Shown one piece after another: positions 47,125 through 61,479 of a stretch of 64,000 nucleotides of DNA (the stretch's first letter is position 1; each line of letters opens with the position of its first letter). This stretch comes from Haloechinothrix halophila YIM 93223 (GTDB taxonomy: Bacteria > Actinomycetota > Actinomycetes > Mycobacteriales > Pseudonocardiaceae). The notes beneath the pieces were generated by a model. That model saw only the letters and a program-made list of their open reading frames with translations. It was not told the origin of the DNA and did not search any database. The position numbers and the translations under genes are program-made. The stretch lies in contig NZ_KI632509.1 in NCBI RefSeq assembly GCF_000504245.1, forward strand, positions 3,577,751 to 3,641,750, in the 5' to 3' direction.

Positions 47125-47976
47125 TCAGCCGCAGGCCGCGGTGACCGCGCGGGAGGTGAGCACCTTGGCGAGATGCTCCCGGTAGGCGGCATCGGCGTTG
47201 CCGTCCGCTACCGGCATGGTGCCCTCCACCGCGTGCTCGGCCGCTGCCTTGATGGCCTCCGGCGTGGCCTCCTGTCCGATCAGGGCGCGCTCGACCCCGG
47301 TGGCTCGCACCGGCACCGACGACATGTTCGTCAGCCCGACCCGAGCCTGCTGGATCGTGTGCCCCTCGACCTGCACAGCAGCCGCGACGCCGACGATCGA
47401 CCACGCCTGCGCCACCCGGTTGAACTTCTCATAGTGCGCGTGCCAGCCGGTGTACTTCGGCACCCGCACATCGGTGAGCAGTTCACCCTGACGCAATGCG
47501 GTGGTGAAGTAGTCCACGAAGAACTCGCTGGCCGGAATGACCCGCCTGCCGTCCATGCCGTGCACCACCATCTCCGCATCCAGCGCGAGCGCCGGGGCGA
47601 GCAGATCACCCGCCGGATCGGCGTGCGCCAGCGAGCCACCGAACGTGCCGCGATGCCGCACCTGCGGGTCGGCCACCGTCGACGTCGCCATGGCGATCAG
47701 CTGCGCGTGCTCGGCGATCAACGGGTCCCGCACGACGTCGTAGTGCGAGGTCATCGCGCCGATCACCAGCGCGTTGCCCTCCTCACGGACGCCGCGCAGC
47801 TCCGCCACCTTGCCGAGGTCGATGAGCTTCGTCGGCGCGGCGAGCCGCATCCGCAACACCGGAATCAGGCTCTGCCCGCCCGCGAGCACCTTCGCATCCT
47901 CGCCAGCGTCGGCGAGCGCGCGGACCGCGTCGTCCACTGTGGTCGGAGCGACGTAGTCGAATTCGGCCGGGATCAT
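47125..47976 (-). CDS. coxM: Molybdenum hydroxylase FAD-binding medium subunit
   Basis: A 283-residue subunit of an aerobic CO dehydrogenase/xanthine oxidase-type enzyme. The FAD motifs AGGQSLIPVLRMRLAAPTKL and RHRGTFGGSLAHADPAGDL (with the T-x-GG-x pattern) are clear, followed by the CO_deh_flav_C domain. It passes electrons from the iron-sulfur subunit to the acceptor. The ATG overlaps the coxL stop as ATGA, so it is coupled to the large subunit. Confidence 0.94.
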   Translation of the reverse strand: MIPAEFDYVAPTTVDDAVRALADAGEDAKVLAGGQSLIPVLRMRLAAPTKLIDLGKVAELRGVREEGNALVIGAMTSHYDVVRDPLIAEHAQLIAMATSTVADPQVRHRGTFGGSLAHADPAGDLLAPALALDAEMVVHGMDGRRVIPASEFFVDYFTTALRQGELLTDVRVPKYTGWHAHYEKFNRVAQAWSIVGVAAAVQVEGHTIQQARVGLTNMSSVPVRATGVERALIGQEATPEAIKAAAEHAVEGTMPVADGNADAAYREHLAKVLTSRAVTAACG

Positions 47977-50414
47977 CGTGCGCCTCCTTGGGTGTCGAGC
48001 GAGCCCACTCCGCCGCCTGACTCACTGCCCGGCCCAGCGGCTGACTGGGCACCGCCTTGGATCGCCTGCCACACCCGCATCGGGGTGCACGGCATCTCGA
48101 CGTCGTTGACGCCGAAGTGCCGGATGGCGTCGACGATCGCGTTGACCACCGCGGGTGTCGACGCGATGGTGCCCGCCTCACCGACACCCTTGACGCCGAG
48201 CGCGTTCGTCGTCGACGGGGTTTCGGTGCGGTCGGTGGTGAACGACGGCATGTCCGCCGCCGATGGCACCAGGTAGTCGGCGAGCGTGCCGGTCATCAGC
48301 GTGCCGGACTCGTCGTAGACCGCCTCCTCGAACAATGCCTGCGCGATGCCCTGGACAAGGCCACCGTGCACCTGGCCCTCCACGATCAGCGGGTTGACCA
48401 CCTTGCCGACATCGTCGACGCACACGTACGAACGCAGCCGTACCTGCCCGGTCTCGGTGTCGACCTCGGCGGCACACAGGTGTGTGCCGTGCGGGAAGGA
48501 GAAGTTCTCCGGGTCGAACGTGGCATCGGCGTCCAGCGAGGGCTCTACCCCGTCTGGCAGGTCGTGCGCCGCGAACACCGCGAGTGCGATGTCGGTGATG
48601 CCCGTCGAGGTGTCGGTGCCGCGCACGGTGAACTTGCCGCCGGAGAACTCGAGGTCGTCCGGCGAGCACTCCATCATGTGCGCCGCGATCGGCTTGGCCT
48701 TCTCGATCACCTTGTCGGCGGCGGCCAGCACCGCCATGGCGCCGACAGTCAGCGACCGCGATCCGTACGTGTCGAGCCCGCGCGGCGAGGATTGCGTGTC
48801 GCCGTGCAGCACCTCGATGTCCTCGAACGGCACGCCGAGCCGGTCGGCCACGATCTGGCTCCACGCCGTCTCGTGGCCCTGTCCGTGCGCTGAGGACCCG
48901 GTGATCACTTCGACCTTGCCGGTGGGCAGCATCCGGATCGCACCGTGCTCCCAGCCACCTGCCCCATAGGACAGCGAGCCGAGCACCCGCGACGGAGCGA
49001 GCCCGCACATCTCGGTGAAGGTCGAGATCCCGATGCCGAGCTGCACCGTGTCACCGCGCTGCCGCCGCTCAGCCTGCTCGCGGCGCAGCCCGTCGTAGTC
49101 GAACAGCTCCTTGGCCTTGGCGGTGGCGGCCTCGTAGTTGCCCGAGTCGTAGGTCAACGTCGAGACCGTGGTGTACGGGAACTCCTCGTGCTTGATCCAG
49201 TTTTTCTCGCGCAGCTCGAGTGGCTCCATGCCGAGCTCGGCGGCGAGCTCGTCCATCATCCGTTCGATCGCGAACGTGGCCTCCGGCCTGCCCGCGCCTC
49301 GGTAGGCGTCGGTGGGCGTCTTGGTGGTGAACACGTTCGTGCAGGAGAAGTGATACGCCGGGATCTTGTAGATCGCGTTGTACATGAACGCGCCAAGGAT
49401 CGGCACGCCAGGCGTGACCAGCCGCAGGTAGGCGCCCATGTCGGCGAGCAGCTCCACCTTCAGCCCGGTGACGGTGCCGTCCCGCTGAGCCGCGATGGTC
49501 AGCTTCTGCAGCTGGTCGCGGCCGTGGTGTGCGGAGGAGAGCGACTCCGAGCGGGACTCGGTGTACTTCACCGGCCTGCCGAGCTGCTGTGCCAGCAGGA
49601 AGGTGATGACCTCCTCCGGTGTCACCTGAAGCTTGCCACCGAACCCGCCGCCGACGTCCGGTGCGATCACCCGCACCTTGTGCTCCGGCACGCCCAGCGT
49701 CATCGCCAGCATCAGCCGCAGGATGTGCGGTACCTGCGTCGCCGACCACATAGTGACCTGCTCGCCCGTCGGGTCCACGACGACCGACCGGGGCTCCATG
49801 AACGCCGGGATCAGCCGTTGCTGCCGGAAGGTGCGCTCGACGGTGACTTCGGCACTCGCGATGGCCTCATCGACGTTCCCGCCGGTCCCCGCCTCGGCGG
49901 AGTCGAACACCCAGGTGGCGCTCTTGTTGGTGCCGAGATCGGGGTGCACCAGGTCGGCGCCGTCGGCGATGGCCTCCGCCATGTCGAGCACGACGGGCAG
50001 TTCGTCGTAGTCGACGTCGATGCCTTCCAGCGCGTCGTGCGCCTCCGCCGCCGAGCGCGCTACGACGGCCGCCACGACCTCACCGGCGAAGTTGACCTGG
50101 TTGACCGCCATCGACGGCGCGTCCGGCGACTTCATGTCTTCGGTGATCGGCCACGCGCACGGCAGACTGCCTTGCGAGTCGGCCAGGTCGGCGCCGGTGA
50201 CCACGGCGAGCACGCCCGGCATCTGCCGGGCCTCCGAGGTGTCGATGTTGGTGATCCGCGCGTGCGCCATCGGACTGCGCAGCATCGCCATGTGCAGCAT
50301 GCCGGGCAGGCTGATGTTGTCGGTCCAGCGCGTCCGCCCGGTGATCAGCCGCGCGTCCTCCTTGCGCAGCCGCCCCTTACCTACTTCCAGGCTTGGTTCC
50401 GCAGCGGTGGTCAT
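47973..50414 (-). CDS. coxL: Molybdenum hydroxylase large subunit, form II CoxL
   Basis: An 813-residue Mo-molybdopterin-cytosine-dinucleotide subunit. The ATG at 50414 overlaps the coxS stop. Seen: [40 protein letters not shown], and the active-site loop [27 protein letters not shown] at 370-376 is the form II signature; true (form I) CO dehydrogenases have AYXCSFR with an active-site Cys. Also seen are [16 protein letters not shown] and the catalytic Glu region VKGVGEAGT. The substrate is therefore probably an aldehyde, purine or other organic compound rather than CO. Confidence 0.94.
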   Translation of the reverse strand: MTTAAEPSLEVGKGRLRKEDARLITGRTRWTDNISLPGMLHMAMLRSPMAHARITNIDTSEARQMPGVLAVVTGADLADSQGSLPCAWPITEDMKSPDAPSMAVNQVNFAGEVVAAVVARSAAEAHDALEGIDVDYDELPVVLDMAEAIADGADLVHPDLGTNKSATWVFDSAEAGTGGNVDEAIASAEVTVERTFRQQRLIPAFMEPRSVVVDPTGEQVTMWSATQVPHILRLMLAMTLGVPEHKVRVIAPDVGGGFGGKLQVTPEEVITFLLAQQLGRPVKYTESRSESLSSAHHGRDQLQKLTIAAQRDGTVTGLKVELLADMGAYLRLVTPGVPILGAFMYNAIYKIPAYHFSCTNVFTTKTPTDAYRGAGRPEATFAIERMMDELAAELGMEPLELREKNWIKHEEFPYTTVSTLTYDSGNYEAATAKAKELFDYDGLRREQAERRQRGDTVQLGIGISTFTEMCGLAPSRVLGSLSYGAGGWEHGAIRMLPTGKVEVITGSSAHGQGHETAWSQIVADRLGVPFEDIEVLHGDTQSSPRGLDTYGSRSLTVGAMAVLAAADKVIEKAKPIAAHMMECSPDDLEFSGGKFTVRGTDTSTGITDIALAVFAAHDLPDGVEPSLDADATFDPENFSFPHGTHLCAAEVDTETGQVRLRSYVCVDDVGKVVNPLIVEGQVHGGLVQGIAQALFEEAVYDESGTLMTGTLADYLVPSAADMPSFTTDRTETPSTTNALGVKGVGEAGTIASTPAVVNAIVDAIRHFGVNDVEMPCTPMRVWQAIQGGAQSAAGPGSESGGGVGSLDTQGGAR

Positions 50415-50947
50415 GACCGGTGCACCCCCGCCTGCGCGCCACGGATGACGTCCTCGTTCATCCGTTCTGCCTCCGGTCCAGCGCCCGGCCGCATCTCGTG
50501 GGCCGCGTCGCGGACCGCGCGGACGATGTTCTGGTACCCGGTGCAGCGGCACAGGTTGCCTTCGATGCCCTCGCGGACGGCCTGCTCATCCGGGTCCGAG
50601 TTCTCCGCGAGCAGGTCGATCGACTGCATGATCATGCCAGGGGTACAGAACCCGCACTGGAGGGCGTGGTTGTCGTGGAACGCCCGCTGCACCGGATGCA
50701 GCTGACCGTCCCGTGCCAGCCCTTCGATAGTGGTGACCTCGCAGCCGTCCGCCTGGACCGCGAGCACCGAACAGGACTTCACACTGTGTCCGTCAAGGTG
50801 GACGGTGCAGGCACCACAGTTACTGGTGTCGCAGCCGACCACGGTGCCGACTTTCCCCAGCCGCTCGCGCAGGTACTGAACGAGCAGCAGTCTCGGCTCC
50901 ACTTCGTCGGTATACGTCGTTCCATCAACGGTGACGGTGATACGCAT
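50411..50947 (-). CDS. coxS: Molybdenum hydroxylase [2Fe-2S] small subunit
   Basis: A 178-residue subunit; the ATG at 50947 has GGAGG upstream, favouring it over an ATG eight codons earlier. The N-terminal plant-type ferredoxin domain has [16 protein letters not shown] and the C-terminal helical domain has [12 protein letters not shown] and [12 protein letters not shown], giving two [2Fe-2S] clusters. It overlaps coxL by 4 bp. An acidic/basic tail of about 25 residues follows the usual end. Confidence 0.96.
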   Translation of the reverse strand: MRITVTVDGTTYTDEVEPRLLLVQYLRERLGKVGTVVGCDTSNCGACTVHLDGHSVKSCSVLAVQADGCEVTTIEGLARDGQLHPVQRAFHDNHALQCGFCTPGMIMQSIDLLAENSDPDEQAVREGIEGNLCRCTGYQNIVRAVRDAAHEMRPGAGPEAERMNEDVIRGAQAGVHRS

Positions 50948-51088
50948 GGGGCCTCCAGCATTTGATGGCAAGCGCCCGGCGGGTCTTTCACGGCTCGTCG
51001 GGAACTCCGATCAGGATGTGATCGGACTCACGTTCGAGGGTGCCGCGTGCGCGCCACCGAGACAAGAGGACCCGGTCAACAGGTTGAA

Positions 51089-52210
51089 CTAGCCACCCTC
51101 CCGGTGGATAGGTCCCTGCTCGTCGGACAGACGTCTACCGCTGCCACCCCAGTGCAGCGTGATCATCTCGGCCGCGATCGAGACCGCCGTCTCCTCGGGC
51201 GTGCGGGCTCCCAGATCGAGCCCAATGGGTGATGCGAGCCCCGCGAGCTCGGCGTCTGTCATGCCCGCTTCGCGCAGCCGCCGCAGCCGGTCCTCGTGGG
51301 TCCGGCGCGAACCCATGGCGCCGACGTAGCCGAGTTTGGCCCGCAGCGCGACCTCCAGCACCGGGACGTCGAACTTCGGGTCGTGGGTCAGCACTGCGAC
51401 GGCGGTGCGCTCGTCGACCCTGCCCGCCGCGACCTCGGCCGACAGGTAGCGATGCGGCCAATCCACGATCACCTCGTCGGCCTCGGGGAACCGGCTGGTC
51501 GTGGCGAATACCGGGCGCGCGTCGCAGACCGTGACGCGGTAGCCGAGGAACGCCGCCATCTGCGTCATCGCGCGCGCGAAGTCGATCGCACCGAATACCA
51601 GCATCCTCGGCGGCGGCTCAAAGGAGTTGACGAACACCGACATACCCTCGCCGCGCCGCTGCCCGTCCGGTCCGTAGTAGAGGGTGCCGGTGCGGCCGCT
51701 GGCGAGCAGGCCGCGCGCGTCGTCGGTGACGGCATCGTCGATGCGGTCCGAACCAAGACTGCCGGACGCCCGGTCGTGCCAGATCAGTAGCCGATTGCCG
51801 ACCAGCGCGGCGTCCGGGTGTTCGATGATGGTCGCGATGGCCACCGGATGCTGGGCGCGTACCGACTCGACGATCTCGCCCAGCTCGGAGAACGACTCCC
51901 GCGAGATCCGTTCCACGAAGATGTCCAGGATGCCACCACAGGTCAGCCCGACGGCGAACGCGTCGTCGTCGGTGACGCCGTAACGCTGCGACACCGGGAC
52001 ACCATCGGCGAGCACCTGCTGGCCGAGCTCGTAGACCGCGCCCTCGACGCAGCCGCCGGAGACACTGCCGACAACGGTGCCGTCCTCGGCGACCATCATC
52101 GACGCTCCCGCCGGCCGCGGCGCGGACGAGAAGGTGGCGACGACGGTGCCGACCGCGACCGCCTCGCCCGCCTCCCACCGGGCATACAGGTCGTCAAGTA
52201 CGTCGTGCAT
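51089..52210 (-). CDS. XdhC/CoxI-type molybdenum cofactor insertion protein
   Basis: A 373-residue protein with an N-terminal XdhC_CoxI domain (VATFSSAPRPAGASMMVAED, SVSGGCVEGAVYELGQQV, LTCGGILDIFVERIS) and a C-terminal Rossmann domain (FGAIDFARAMTQMAAFLGYR, YVGAMGSRRTHEDRLRRLRE). XdhC proteins bind the molybdenum cofactor, help sulfurate it and insert it into hydroxylases. The gene precedes coxS by 141 bp and overlaps coxE by 17 bp, so it is probably in the same operon. Confidence 0.92.
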   Translation of the reverse strand: MHDVLDDLYARWEAGEAVAVGTVVATFSSAPRPAGASMMVAEDGTVVGSVSGGCVEGAVYELGQQVLADGVPVSQRYGVTDDDAFAVGLTCGGILDIFVERISRESFSELGEIVESVRAQHPVAIATIIEHPDAALVGNRLLIWHDRASGSLGSDRIDDAVTDDARGLLASGRTGTLYYGPDGQRRGEGMSVFVNSFEPPPRMLVFGAIDFARAMTQMAAFLGYRVTVCDARPVFATTSRFPEADEVIVDWPHRYLSAEVAAGRVDERTAVAVLTHDPKFDVPVLEVALRAKLGYVGAMGSRRTHEDRLRRLREAGMTDAELAGLASPIGLDLGARTPEETAVSIAAEMITLHWGGSGRRLSDEQGPIHREGG

Positions 52211-53297
52211 CTCGCATCGCCCCTAACAGTTCCTCAAGAGTGGCCAGGCTGTGACCGGCGAGCAGCCGATCGATGTGCGGTAGCGCGGCGGCGATGCCGG
52301 ACTGGATCGGCGCGTAGCCGTCGCGGCCCGCATGCGGGTTCACCCACAGCACCGTGTGCGCGAGCCTGCGCAGCCGCGCGACCTGCTCGCCGAGCAGTGC
52401 GGGATCGCCGCGCTCCCAGCCATCGGAGAACAGCACCACGATCGCCGAGCGAGCGAGGCCACGCTGCCCCCACCGGTCCAGGAACACCCGTAGAGTCTCG
52501 CCCAGCCGGGTGCCGCCCGCGTAGTCGGGCACCGCGTTCGCCGCGGCGGGCAACGCCCGCGCGGGGTCGCGCTGCCGCAGCTGGCGCGAGACCCTGGTGA
52601 GTCGCGTGCCGAGAGTGAACGCCTCCACGTTTCCCGGGGTACGGCGAGCGACCGCGTGCGCGAACCGCAGCAGCGCGTCCGAGTACGGCTCCATCGAACC
52701 GGAGACGTCAACCAGCAGCACCACACGGCGCGGGCGGTGGCTGCGGCTGCGCCGCGCCAGCCGTACTGGCTCCCCTCCAGTGCCGAACATCGCCCTGACC
52801 GTCCTACGCTGGTCCAGCGCGCCGCGCCGGGACGGCTTGCGCCGCAGCGATCTCCGAGTCGGCGGCGTAGGCCGCAGTAGCGCGAAAAGTTCAGCCAGGT
52901 GCTCGCGCTCGGCGGCGTCGAGCCCGGACATGTCGCGGTTGCGCAGCACCTCGGCCTCACTCGCGCCGATTTGGCGCACCACGGTCGAGTCGTTCTCCCC
53001 GTCCGTGTCGGCACCCGAAGTCTCCGGGGTGACCGTGGCGACCCGTGGCGTGCTGCGCCGGACATGGCCATGCGATGGCCGCTCGCCGTAGAACCAGCGC
53101 GCGAATACCGCGTCGTAGCCGGCGATCTCGTCCGGTTCGCGGCACAGCGTGACCCTGCCCGCCCAGTACAGCTGGTCCGGGTTGGCGACGTCGACCTCGC
53201 TCACGGCGGTCAGGAACGCCGCGGTGCGGTCGGTGCCGATGTCGAGCCCGGCGTCGGCGAGCGCGTGGGTGAATCCAACGAGAGCTGGTAGCGCCAT
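52194..53297 (-). CDS. coxE: CoxE-like VWA domain protein
   Basis: A 367-residue protein of the VWA_CoxE family: an N-terminal helical part (ALPALVGFTHALADAGLDIG), an Arg-rich middle, then a VWA domain with the MIDAS motif VLLVDVSGSMEPYSDALLRF and SAIVVLFSDGWERGDPALLG. CoxE works with the MoxR-type ATPase CoxD to mature or activate the Mo hydroxylase, for example building its active site. It begins 4 bp after coxD. Confidence 0.93.
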   Translation of the reverse strand: MALPALVGFTHALADAGLDIGTDRTAAFLTAVSEVDVANPDQLYWAGRVTLCREPDEIAGYDAVFARWFYGERPSHGHVRRSTPRVATVTPETSGADTDGENDSTVVRQIGASEAEVLRNRDMSGLDAAEREHLAELFALLRPTPPTRRSLRRKPSRRGALDQRRTVRAMFGTGGEPVRLARRSRSHRPRRVVLLVDVSGSMEPYSDALLRFAHAVARRTPGNVEAFTLGTRLTRVSRQLRQRDPARALPAAANAVPDYAGGTRLGETLRVFLDRWGQRGLARSAIVVLFSDGWERGDPALLGEQVARLRRLAHTVLWVNPHAGRDGYAPIQSGIAAALPHIDRLLAGHSLATLEELLGAMRDARRT

Positions 53298-53301
53298 CGC
53301 C

Positions 53302-54192
53302 TCACCCCGCGAGCAGGGAAGACAGGCCTGCCGCCCGGATGCGGTCGGCGTCCTCCCGATACTTGGCCACCGCGCCCAGCGTCAGCTCCGCGTTCGCCAC
53401 GTCCAGCTCGACGCTGTTCAGCGCCTGCAACGCAGTAGCCCAGTCGAGCGACTCCGCCACCCCGGGCGGCTTCAGTAGATCGAGCTCGCGCAACCGATGC
53501 ACCGCGCCGGTGACCTGGTTGGCCAGTTGCTCCGAGAGCCCAGGGAGCCGCCGCCGCAGGATCGCCACCTCACGGGCCACCTCAGGGTGGACCAGCCAGT
53601 GGTACAGGCAGCGGCGCTTGAGCGCGTCGTGCACCTCGCGGGTGCGGTTGGACGTCAACAGCACGATCGGCGGCGTGGTGGCCCTGATCTCGCCGAACTC
53701 CGGGATGCTGACCGCGTTCTCGTCGAGCAGCTGCAGGAGGAACGCCTCGAACTCGTCGTCCGCGCGGTCGATCTCGTCCACCAGCAGCACACACGGTGAT
53801 TCGGTCAGCGCGCGCAGCAGCGGTCTGGCCAGCAGAAACCGCCTGGTGTAGAGGGAGCGCTCCGCGATGTCGGGATCGACGGGGCCATCGGCGGTCGCCT
53901 CAAGGGCGCGCAGGTGCAGCAATTGACGCGGGTAGTCCCACTCGTAAAGCGCCTGCTCGGCGTCGATGCCCTCGTGGCACTGCAGCCGGATCAGCGACAG
54001 GCCCAGCGCCTCGGCCAGCGCGCTCGCCAGTGACGTCTTGCCGGTGCCCGGCTCGCCCTCGCACAGCAGCGGCCGCCGCATCCGCATCGCGAGAAATGCG
54101 GCAGTGGCCACCCCCTCGTCAGCGAGGTACCCCGTGCGTTCCAGCGCCTCGGCGAGTGCGGCGGGCGAGGTGGGTTCCGTTGTCGTGTCCAT
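53302..54192 (-). CDS. coxD: CoxD-like MoxR AAA+ ATPase
   Basis: A 296-residue AAA+ ATPase with Walker A CEGEPGTGKTSLASALAEAL, Walker B PCVLLVDEIDRADDEFEAFL and sensor LLTSNRTREVHDALKRRCLY. It pairs with CoxE. ATG 54192 is preferred (MDTTTEPTSPAALAEALERT); ATG 54225 is an in-frame alternative adding 11 residues, and neither has a good ribosome site. It is the first gene of the coxD-E-xdhC-S-L-M-G cluster and diverges from putP. Confidence 0.92.
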   Translation of the reverse strand: MDTTTEPTSPAALAEALERTGYLADEGVATAAFLAMRMRRPLLCEGEPGTGKTSLASALAEALGLSLIRLQCHEGIDAEQALYEWDYPRQLLHLRALEATADGPVDPDIAERSLYTRRFLLARPLLRALTESPCVLLVDEIDRADDEFEAFLLQLLDENAVSIPEFGEIRATTPPIVLLTSNRTREVHDALKRRCLYHWLVHPEVAREVAILRRRLPGLSEQLANQVTGAVHRLRELDLLKPPGVAESLDWATALQALNSVELDVANAELTLGAVAKYREDADRIRAAGLSSLLAG

Positions 54193-54302
54193 CACGTCTT
54201 CGAGGTTAACCCCGTCGCCCGACATCCGTACCCGCTCAGCCGGGTAGGGCGGACGGGATCAGACAACGGGGACGGTACCCCCAATTGTCCGTTTACATCC
54301 TA

Positions 54303-54318
54303 TGTGATGACGATCACA
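54303..54318. promoter_or_regulatory. CRP/GlxR-type palindrome upstream of putP
   Basis: TGTGATGACGATCACA is a perfect TGTGA-N6-TCACA site, 50 bp before the putP start and about 110 bp upstream of coxD. It matches the consensus of cAMP receptor protein and actinobacterial GlxR/Crp regulators. Confidence 0.65.
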
Positions 54319-54367
54319 CTGGTCTCGAACCTTGGGCGACGGCGCCCAGGAGAGGGAGGTATACCTC

Positions 54368-55894
54368 GTGTTCGACATCAGCGCACCCATTCTGACCACG
54401 TTCATCGTGTACCTCATCGTCATGATCGCGATCGGGGTCTGGGTCTACAACCGCACCAACACCCTGTCCGACTTCGCTCTCGGCGGGCGCACCCTCAACT
54501 CCCCGACCGCAGCGCTGTCCGCACAGGCCAGTGACATGTCGGGCTGGCTGCTGCTCGGTCTGCCAGGCGCGGTGTACGCGGCGGGCATCGGCGCGACCTG
54601 GATCGCGATCGGGCTGGCCATCGGTACCTACCTCAACTGGCTGTTCGTCGCTCCCCGGCTGCGTTCCTACACCGAGCGCGCGGGTAACGCGATCAGCCTG
54701 TCGGCGTACCTCGAGAACCGGTTCGAGGACCGCACCAGGCTGCTGCGCTCGGTCTCAGCCGTGGTGATCGTGGTGTTCTTCACCGTGTACGTCGCCAGCG
54801 GCCTCGTCGCAGGCGGTGTGCTGTTCGAGGAGGTCTTCGGCGTCAACGCCACGCTCGCGATCACGGTCGCGGTCGCGGTCATCGTCGTCTACGCCTTCCT
54901 CGGCGGCTTCCTCGCGGTCAGCTTCACCGACGCCGTCCAAGGCACCCTCATGTTCCTGGCGCTGCTGATACTGCCACTGATCGGCGTCGGGATGCTGGGC
55001 GGCTTCGGCGCGATGAGCGACTCGCTGAACCAGCAGTCACCGGCGCTGCTGGACATGGGCCGCGAAGCGAGCTTCACCGACGGCGCGTGGGGCTCGGGCG
55101 AGTCACTCAGCGCCATCGCCGTGATCTCGCTACTGGCCTGGGGTCTCGGCTACTTCGGGCAGCCGCACATCCTGGCGCGCTTCATGGGCATCCGCAGCGT
55201 GCGCGACATCCCGGCCGCGCGGCGCATCGGCGTCAGCTGGGTGCTCGTGACGCTGGCTGGCGCATCGCTGGTCGGTCTCGTCGGCATAGGACTACTCGAC
55301 CAGCCGCTGGACAACTCGGAGACAGTGTTCATCGCGGTGGCCCAGGAACTGCTCAACCCGTGGCTGGCTGGCATCCTGCTCGCCGCTGTCCTCGCCGCGA
55401 TCATGTCCACAGCGGACAGTCAGCTCATCGTGTCGTCCACCGCGCTGACCGAGGACTTCTACCGGGCGTTCCTCAACCGGGAGGCCACCGACCGCACGCT
55501 GGTGTGGGTCGGCCGTGGCACCGTCGTCCTGGTCGCCGTCGTGGCGTACGTGATCGCGCTCGGCGGCGGCGGCGTGCTCGACATCGTCGCCTACGCCTGG
55601 GCAGGATTCGGCTCCGCGTTCGGCCCGGTCATCCTGCTGTCGCTGTTCTGGCCGCGCATGACGTGGGCAGGCGCGCTGGCGGGCATCGTCGGCGGCGCGG
55701 CGACCGTACTGGTGTGGCGGCAGGTCGACGTCCTGGCGGACACCGGCGTGTACGAGATGGTGCCCGGCTGGATCGTCGCGACGGCGGCGGCGCTACTGTT
55801 CGGCCGTTTCGTCGGACAGGCGCCGCAGCGGGACTGGATCGGCGCGCTCGGCGACGCCCCGGAACCCACGACGACGGGCGCCAAGCAGCCCTGA
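54368..55894 (+). CDS. putP: Sodium/proline symporter (SSS family)
   Basis: A 508-residue transporter with about 13 membrane helices. The GTG at 54368 has GGGAGG about 9 nt upstream. Seen: FALGGRTLNSPTAALSAQAS, DMSGWLLLGLPGAVYAAGIG (Na+ site region), FTDAVQGTLMFLALLILP and LLAWGLGYFGQPHILARFMG, all diagnostic of PutP. It imports proline with sodium. Control by a CRP-like regulator is suggested by the palindrome upstream. A strong hairpin follows. Confidence 0.94.
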   Translation: MFDISAPILTTFIVYLIVMIAIGVWVYNRTNTLSDFALGGRTLNSPTAALSAQASDMSGWLLLGLPGAVYAAGIGATWIAIGLAIGTYLNWLFVAPRLRSYTERAGNAISLSAYLENRFEDRTRLLRSVSAVVIVVFFTVYVASGLVAGGVLFEEVFGVNATLAITVAVAVIVVYAFLGGFLAVSFTDAVQGTLMFLALLILPLIGVGMLGGFGAMSDSLNQQSPALLDMGREASFTDGAWGSGESLSAIAVISLLAWGLGYFGQPHILARFMGIRSVRDIPAARRIGVSWVLVTLAGASLVGLVGIGLLDQPLDNSETVFIAVAQELLNPWLAGILLAAVLAAIMSTADSQLIVSSTALTEDFYRAFLNREATDRTLVWVGRGTVVLVAVVAYVIALGGGGVLDIVAYAWAGFGSAFGPVILLSLFWPRMTWAGALAGIVGGAATVLVWRQVDVLADTGVYEMVPGWIVATAAALLFGRFVGQAPQRDWIGALGDAPEPTTTGAKQP

Positions 55895-55901
55895 CCGGCC
55901 G

Positions 55902-55925
55902 CCGGGCGTCGCCTCCGACGCCCGG
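55902..55925. terminator. Bidirectional terminator between putP and rnj
   Basis: A perfect 10-bp stem CCGGGCGTCG/CGACGCCCGG with a 4-nt loop lies 8 bp from each gene end. Confidence 0.75.
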
Positions 55926-55933
55926 GGTCGCGC

Positions 55934-60145
<4,212 letters not shown>

Positions 60146-60188
60146 CGCGCCCTCCTTCGCGTCAGGCAGGCACAATAACGCGACCGGT

Positions 60189-60587
60189 TCAGCCGGTATG
60201 CACCTCGTGACCGGATAGTCGCAGCGCATCCACCGCTCGCGCCAGATCGGCGTGTTTGACCAGCAGATGATCGGTGTCGAACGTCGACAGCGTGAACAAC
60301 GGCACCCCCGCCGACGCCAGCTCGCTCGACAGCGCGGCGATGATGCCGGTCAGGGTGAATTCCAGCGGGCCTCGCACGGTGAGCAACCGCCAGCCGTCCT
60401 CCACCCGCGCATTGTCGGGCAGCCGGGTCTCGGACGGGCAGATCAGCGAGACCTCGTCACGGCTGCGGGTGACGGAGACCAGCGTGTCGCCCTCCGCGTC
60501 GAACAAGCCGGCTGGAACGGGCTCGGCAGCGTCGAGACGTGCGACCGAGTAGTGCCCCGGCCGCACGTCGATCGCGAGGCGCTTCAT
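60189..60587 (-). CDS. ACT-domain protein (CASTOR-like)
   Basis: A 132-residue protein with two small ACT-like folds, the second with FTLTGIIAALSSELASAGVP and LFTLSTFDTDHLLVKHADLA, as in the ACT_7/DUF1670 group of putative amino-acid sensors. It starts one base inside the thyX stop (TGATG), so it is translationally coupled to thyX. The ligand is unknown. Confidence 0.8.
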   Translation of the reverse strand: MKRLAIDVRPGHYSVARLDAAEPVPAGLFDAEGDTLVSVTRSRDEVSLICPSETRLPDNARVEDGWRLLTVRGPLEFTLTGIIAALSSELASAGVPLFTLSTFDTDHLLVKHADLARAVDALRLSGHEVHTG

Positions 60588-61339
60588 CAGCCCTCGGAGA
60601 CCAGTGGGCTGGTGGCGACCTCGGTGCCATCCGGCAACGTGGAGATGGTGAAGTCCGCGAAGACGTTCTCCGCGGCTTTCTGCAGGTGCCGCAGGCACTC
60701 CACGGCCAGCGCGCGGATCTCGACGTCGGCGTGCTCGGTGGCGCGCATGGCGATGAAATGCCGCCAGGCCCGGTAGTTGCCGGTGACGACGATGCGCGTC
60801 TCGGTGGCGTTCGGCAGGATCGACCGGGCCGCCTGCCGTGCCTGCTTGCGCTGCAACGTCTTACTCGGCGCGTCGGCGAACTTGTCCTGCAGGCCGACGA
60901 GTAGCTCGTTATACGCGTCCTGGCTGGCCTGCGCCGCGGCGAGGAACTTTTCGTGCAGTTCGGGATCGTCGGCGATGACGTCTGGCTCGACGAACGCCGC
61001 GTCACGCTCCGGCACGTAGCGCTGCGAGAGCTGCGAGTAGGAGAAGTGCCGGTGGCGGATCAGCTCGTGCGTCAGCGAGCGGGAGATTCCGGTGATGTAG
61101 AAGGTGGCCGAGCCATGTTCCAGCACGGAAAGGTGGCCCACCGAGATGATGTGCTCGAGGTAGCCCGCGTTGGTGGCCGTCTTCGGGTTGGGCTTCTTCC
61201 AGGACTGGTAGCAAGCCCTGCCCGCGAACTCGGCGAGCGCCTGACCACCCTCGGCGTCGGTGGACCACGGCACGTCTTCCGGCGGGAAGAACTCCGTCTT
61301 CGCGATCAACTGGATCTGGGGCGACACCGTCTCAGCCAC
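60587..61339 (-). CDS. thyX: Flavin-dependent thymidylate synthase
   Basis: A 250-residue FAD enzyme making dTMP from dUMP with methylene-tetrahydrofolate and NADPH. The ThyX motif is [14 protein letters not shown]; also seen are [40 protein letters not shown] and [20 protein letters not shown]. It starts at GTG 61339; no ribosome site is evident. In mycobacteria thyX likewise precedes dapA, here with an ACT protein and a kinase in between. Upstream, 61394-61507 holds two palindromes. Confidence 0.96.
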   Translation of the reverse strand: MAETVSPQIQLIAKTEFFPPEDVPWSTDAEGGQALAEFAGRACYQSWKKPNPKTATNAGYLEHIISVGHLSVLEHGSATFYITGISRSLTHELIRHRHFSYSQLSQRYVPERDAAFVEPDVIADDPELHEKFLAAAQASQDAYNELLVGLQDKFADAPSKTLQRKQARQAARSILPNATETRIVVTGNYRAWRHFIAMRATEHADVEIRALAVECLRHLQKAAENVFADFTISTLPDGTEVATSPLVSEG

Positions 61340-61393
61340 TACGGAAGCACCGAACCTTGTCTGTCTTGTCTCGACGATCTGTCGACATGTGAA

Positions 61394-61409
61394 CTGCTGT
61401 CGACAGCAG
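61394..61409. promoter_or_regulatory. 16-bp perfect palindrome upstream of thyX
   Basis: CTGCTGTCGACAGCAG lies 55 bp upstream of the thyX start. Just beside it, 61379-61391 repeats the 13-mer of the coxM-coxG inverted repeat, and TGTCGACA occurs in both. Candidate operator. Confidence 0.5.
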
Positions 61410-61479
61410 CCTATCCCGAGCCTCCGACGGTTTCGCGTGGCGGCGGTTCCTTGTCGCCCAGCCCACGTGGATCTTGAGG

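Noticed and set aside
47973-50414. True (form I) carbon-monoxide dehydrogenase
   Set aside because: The active-site loop is AYRGAGR; form I enzymes carry AYXCSFR.
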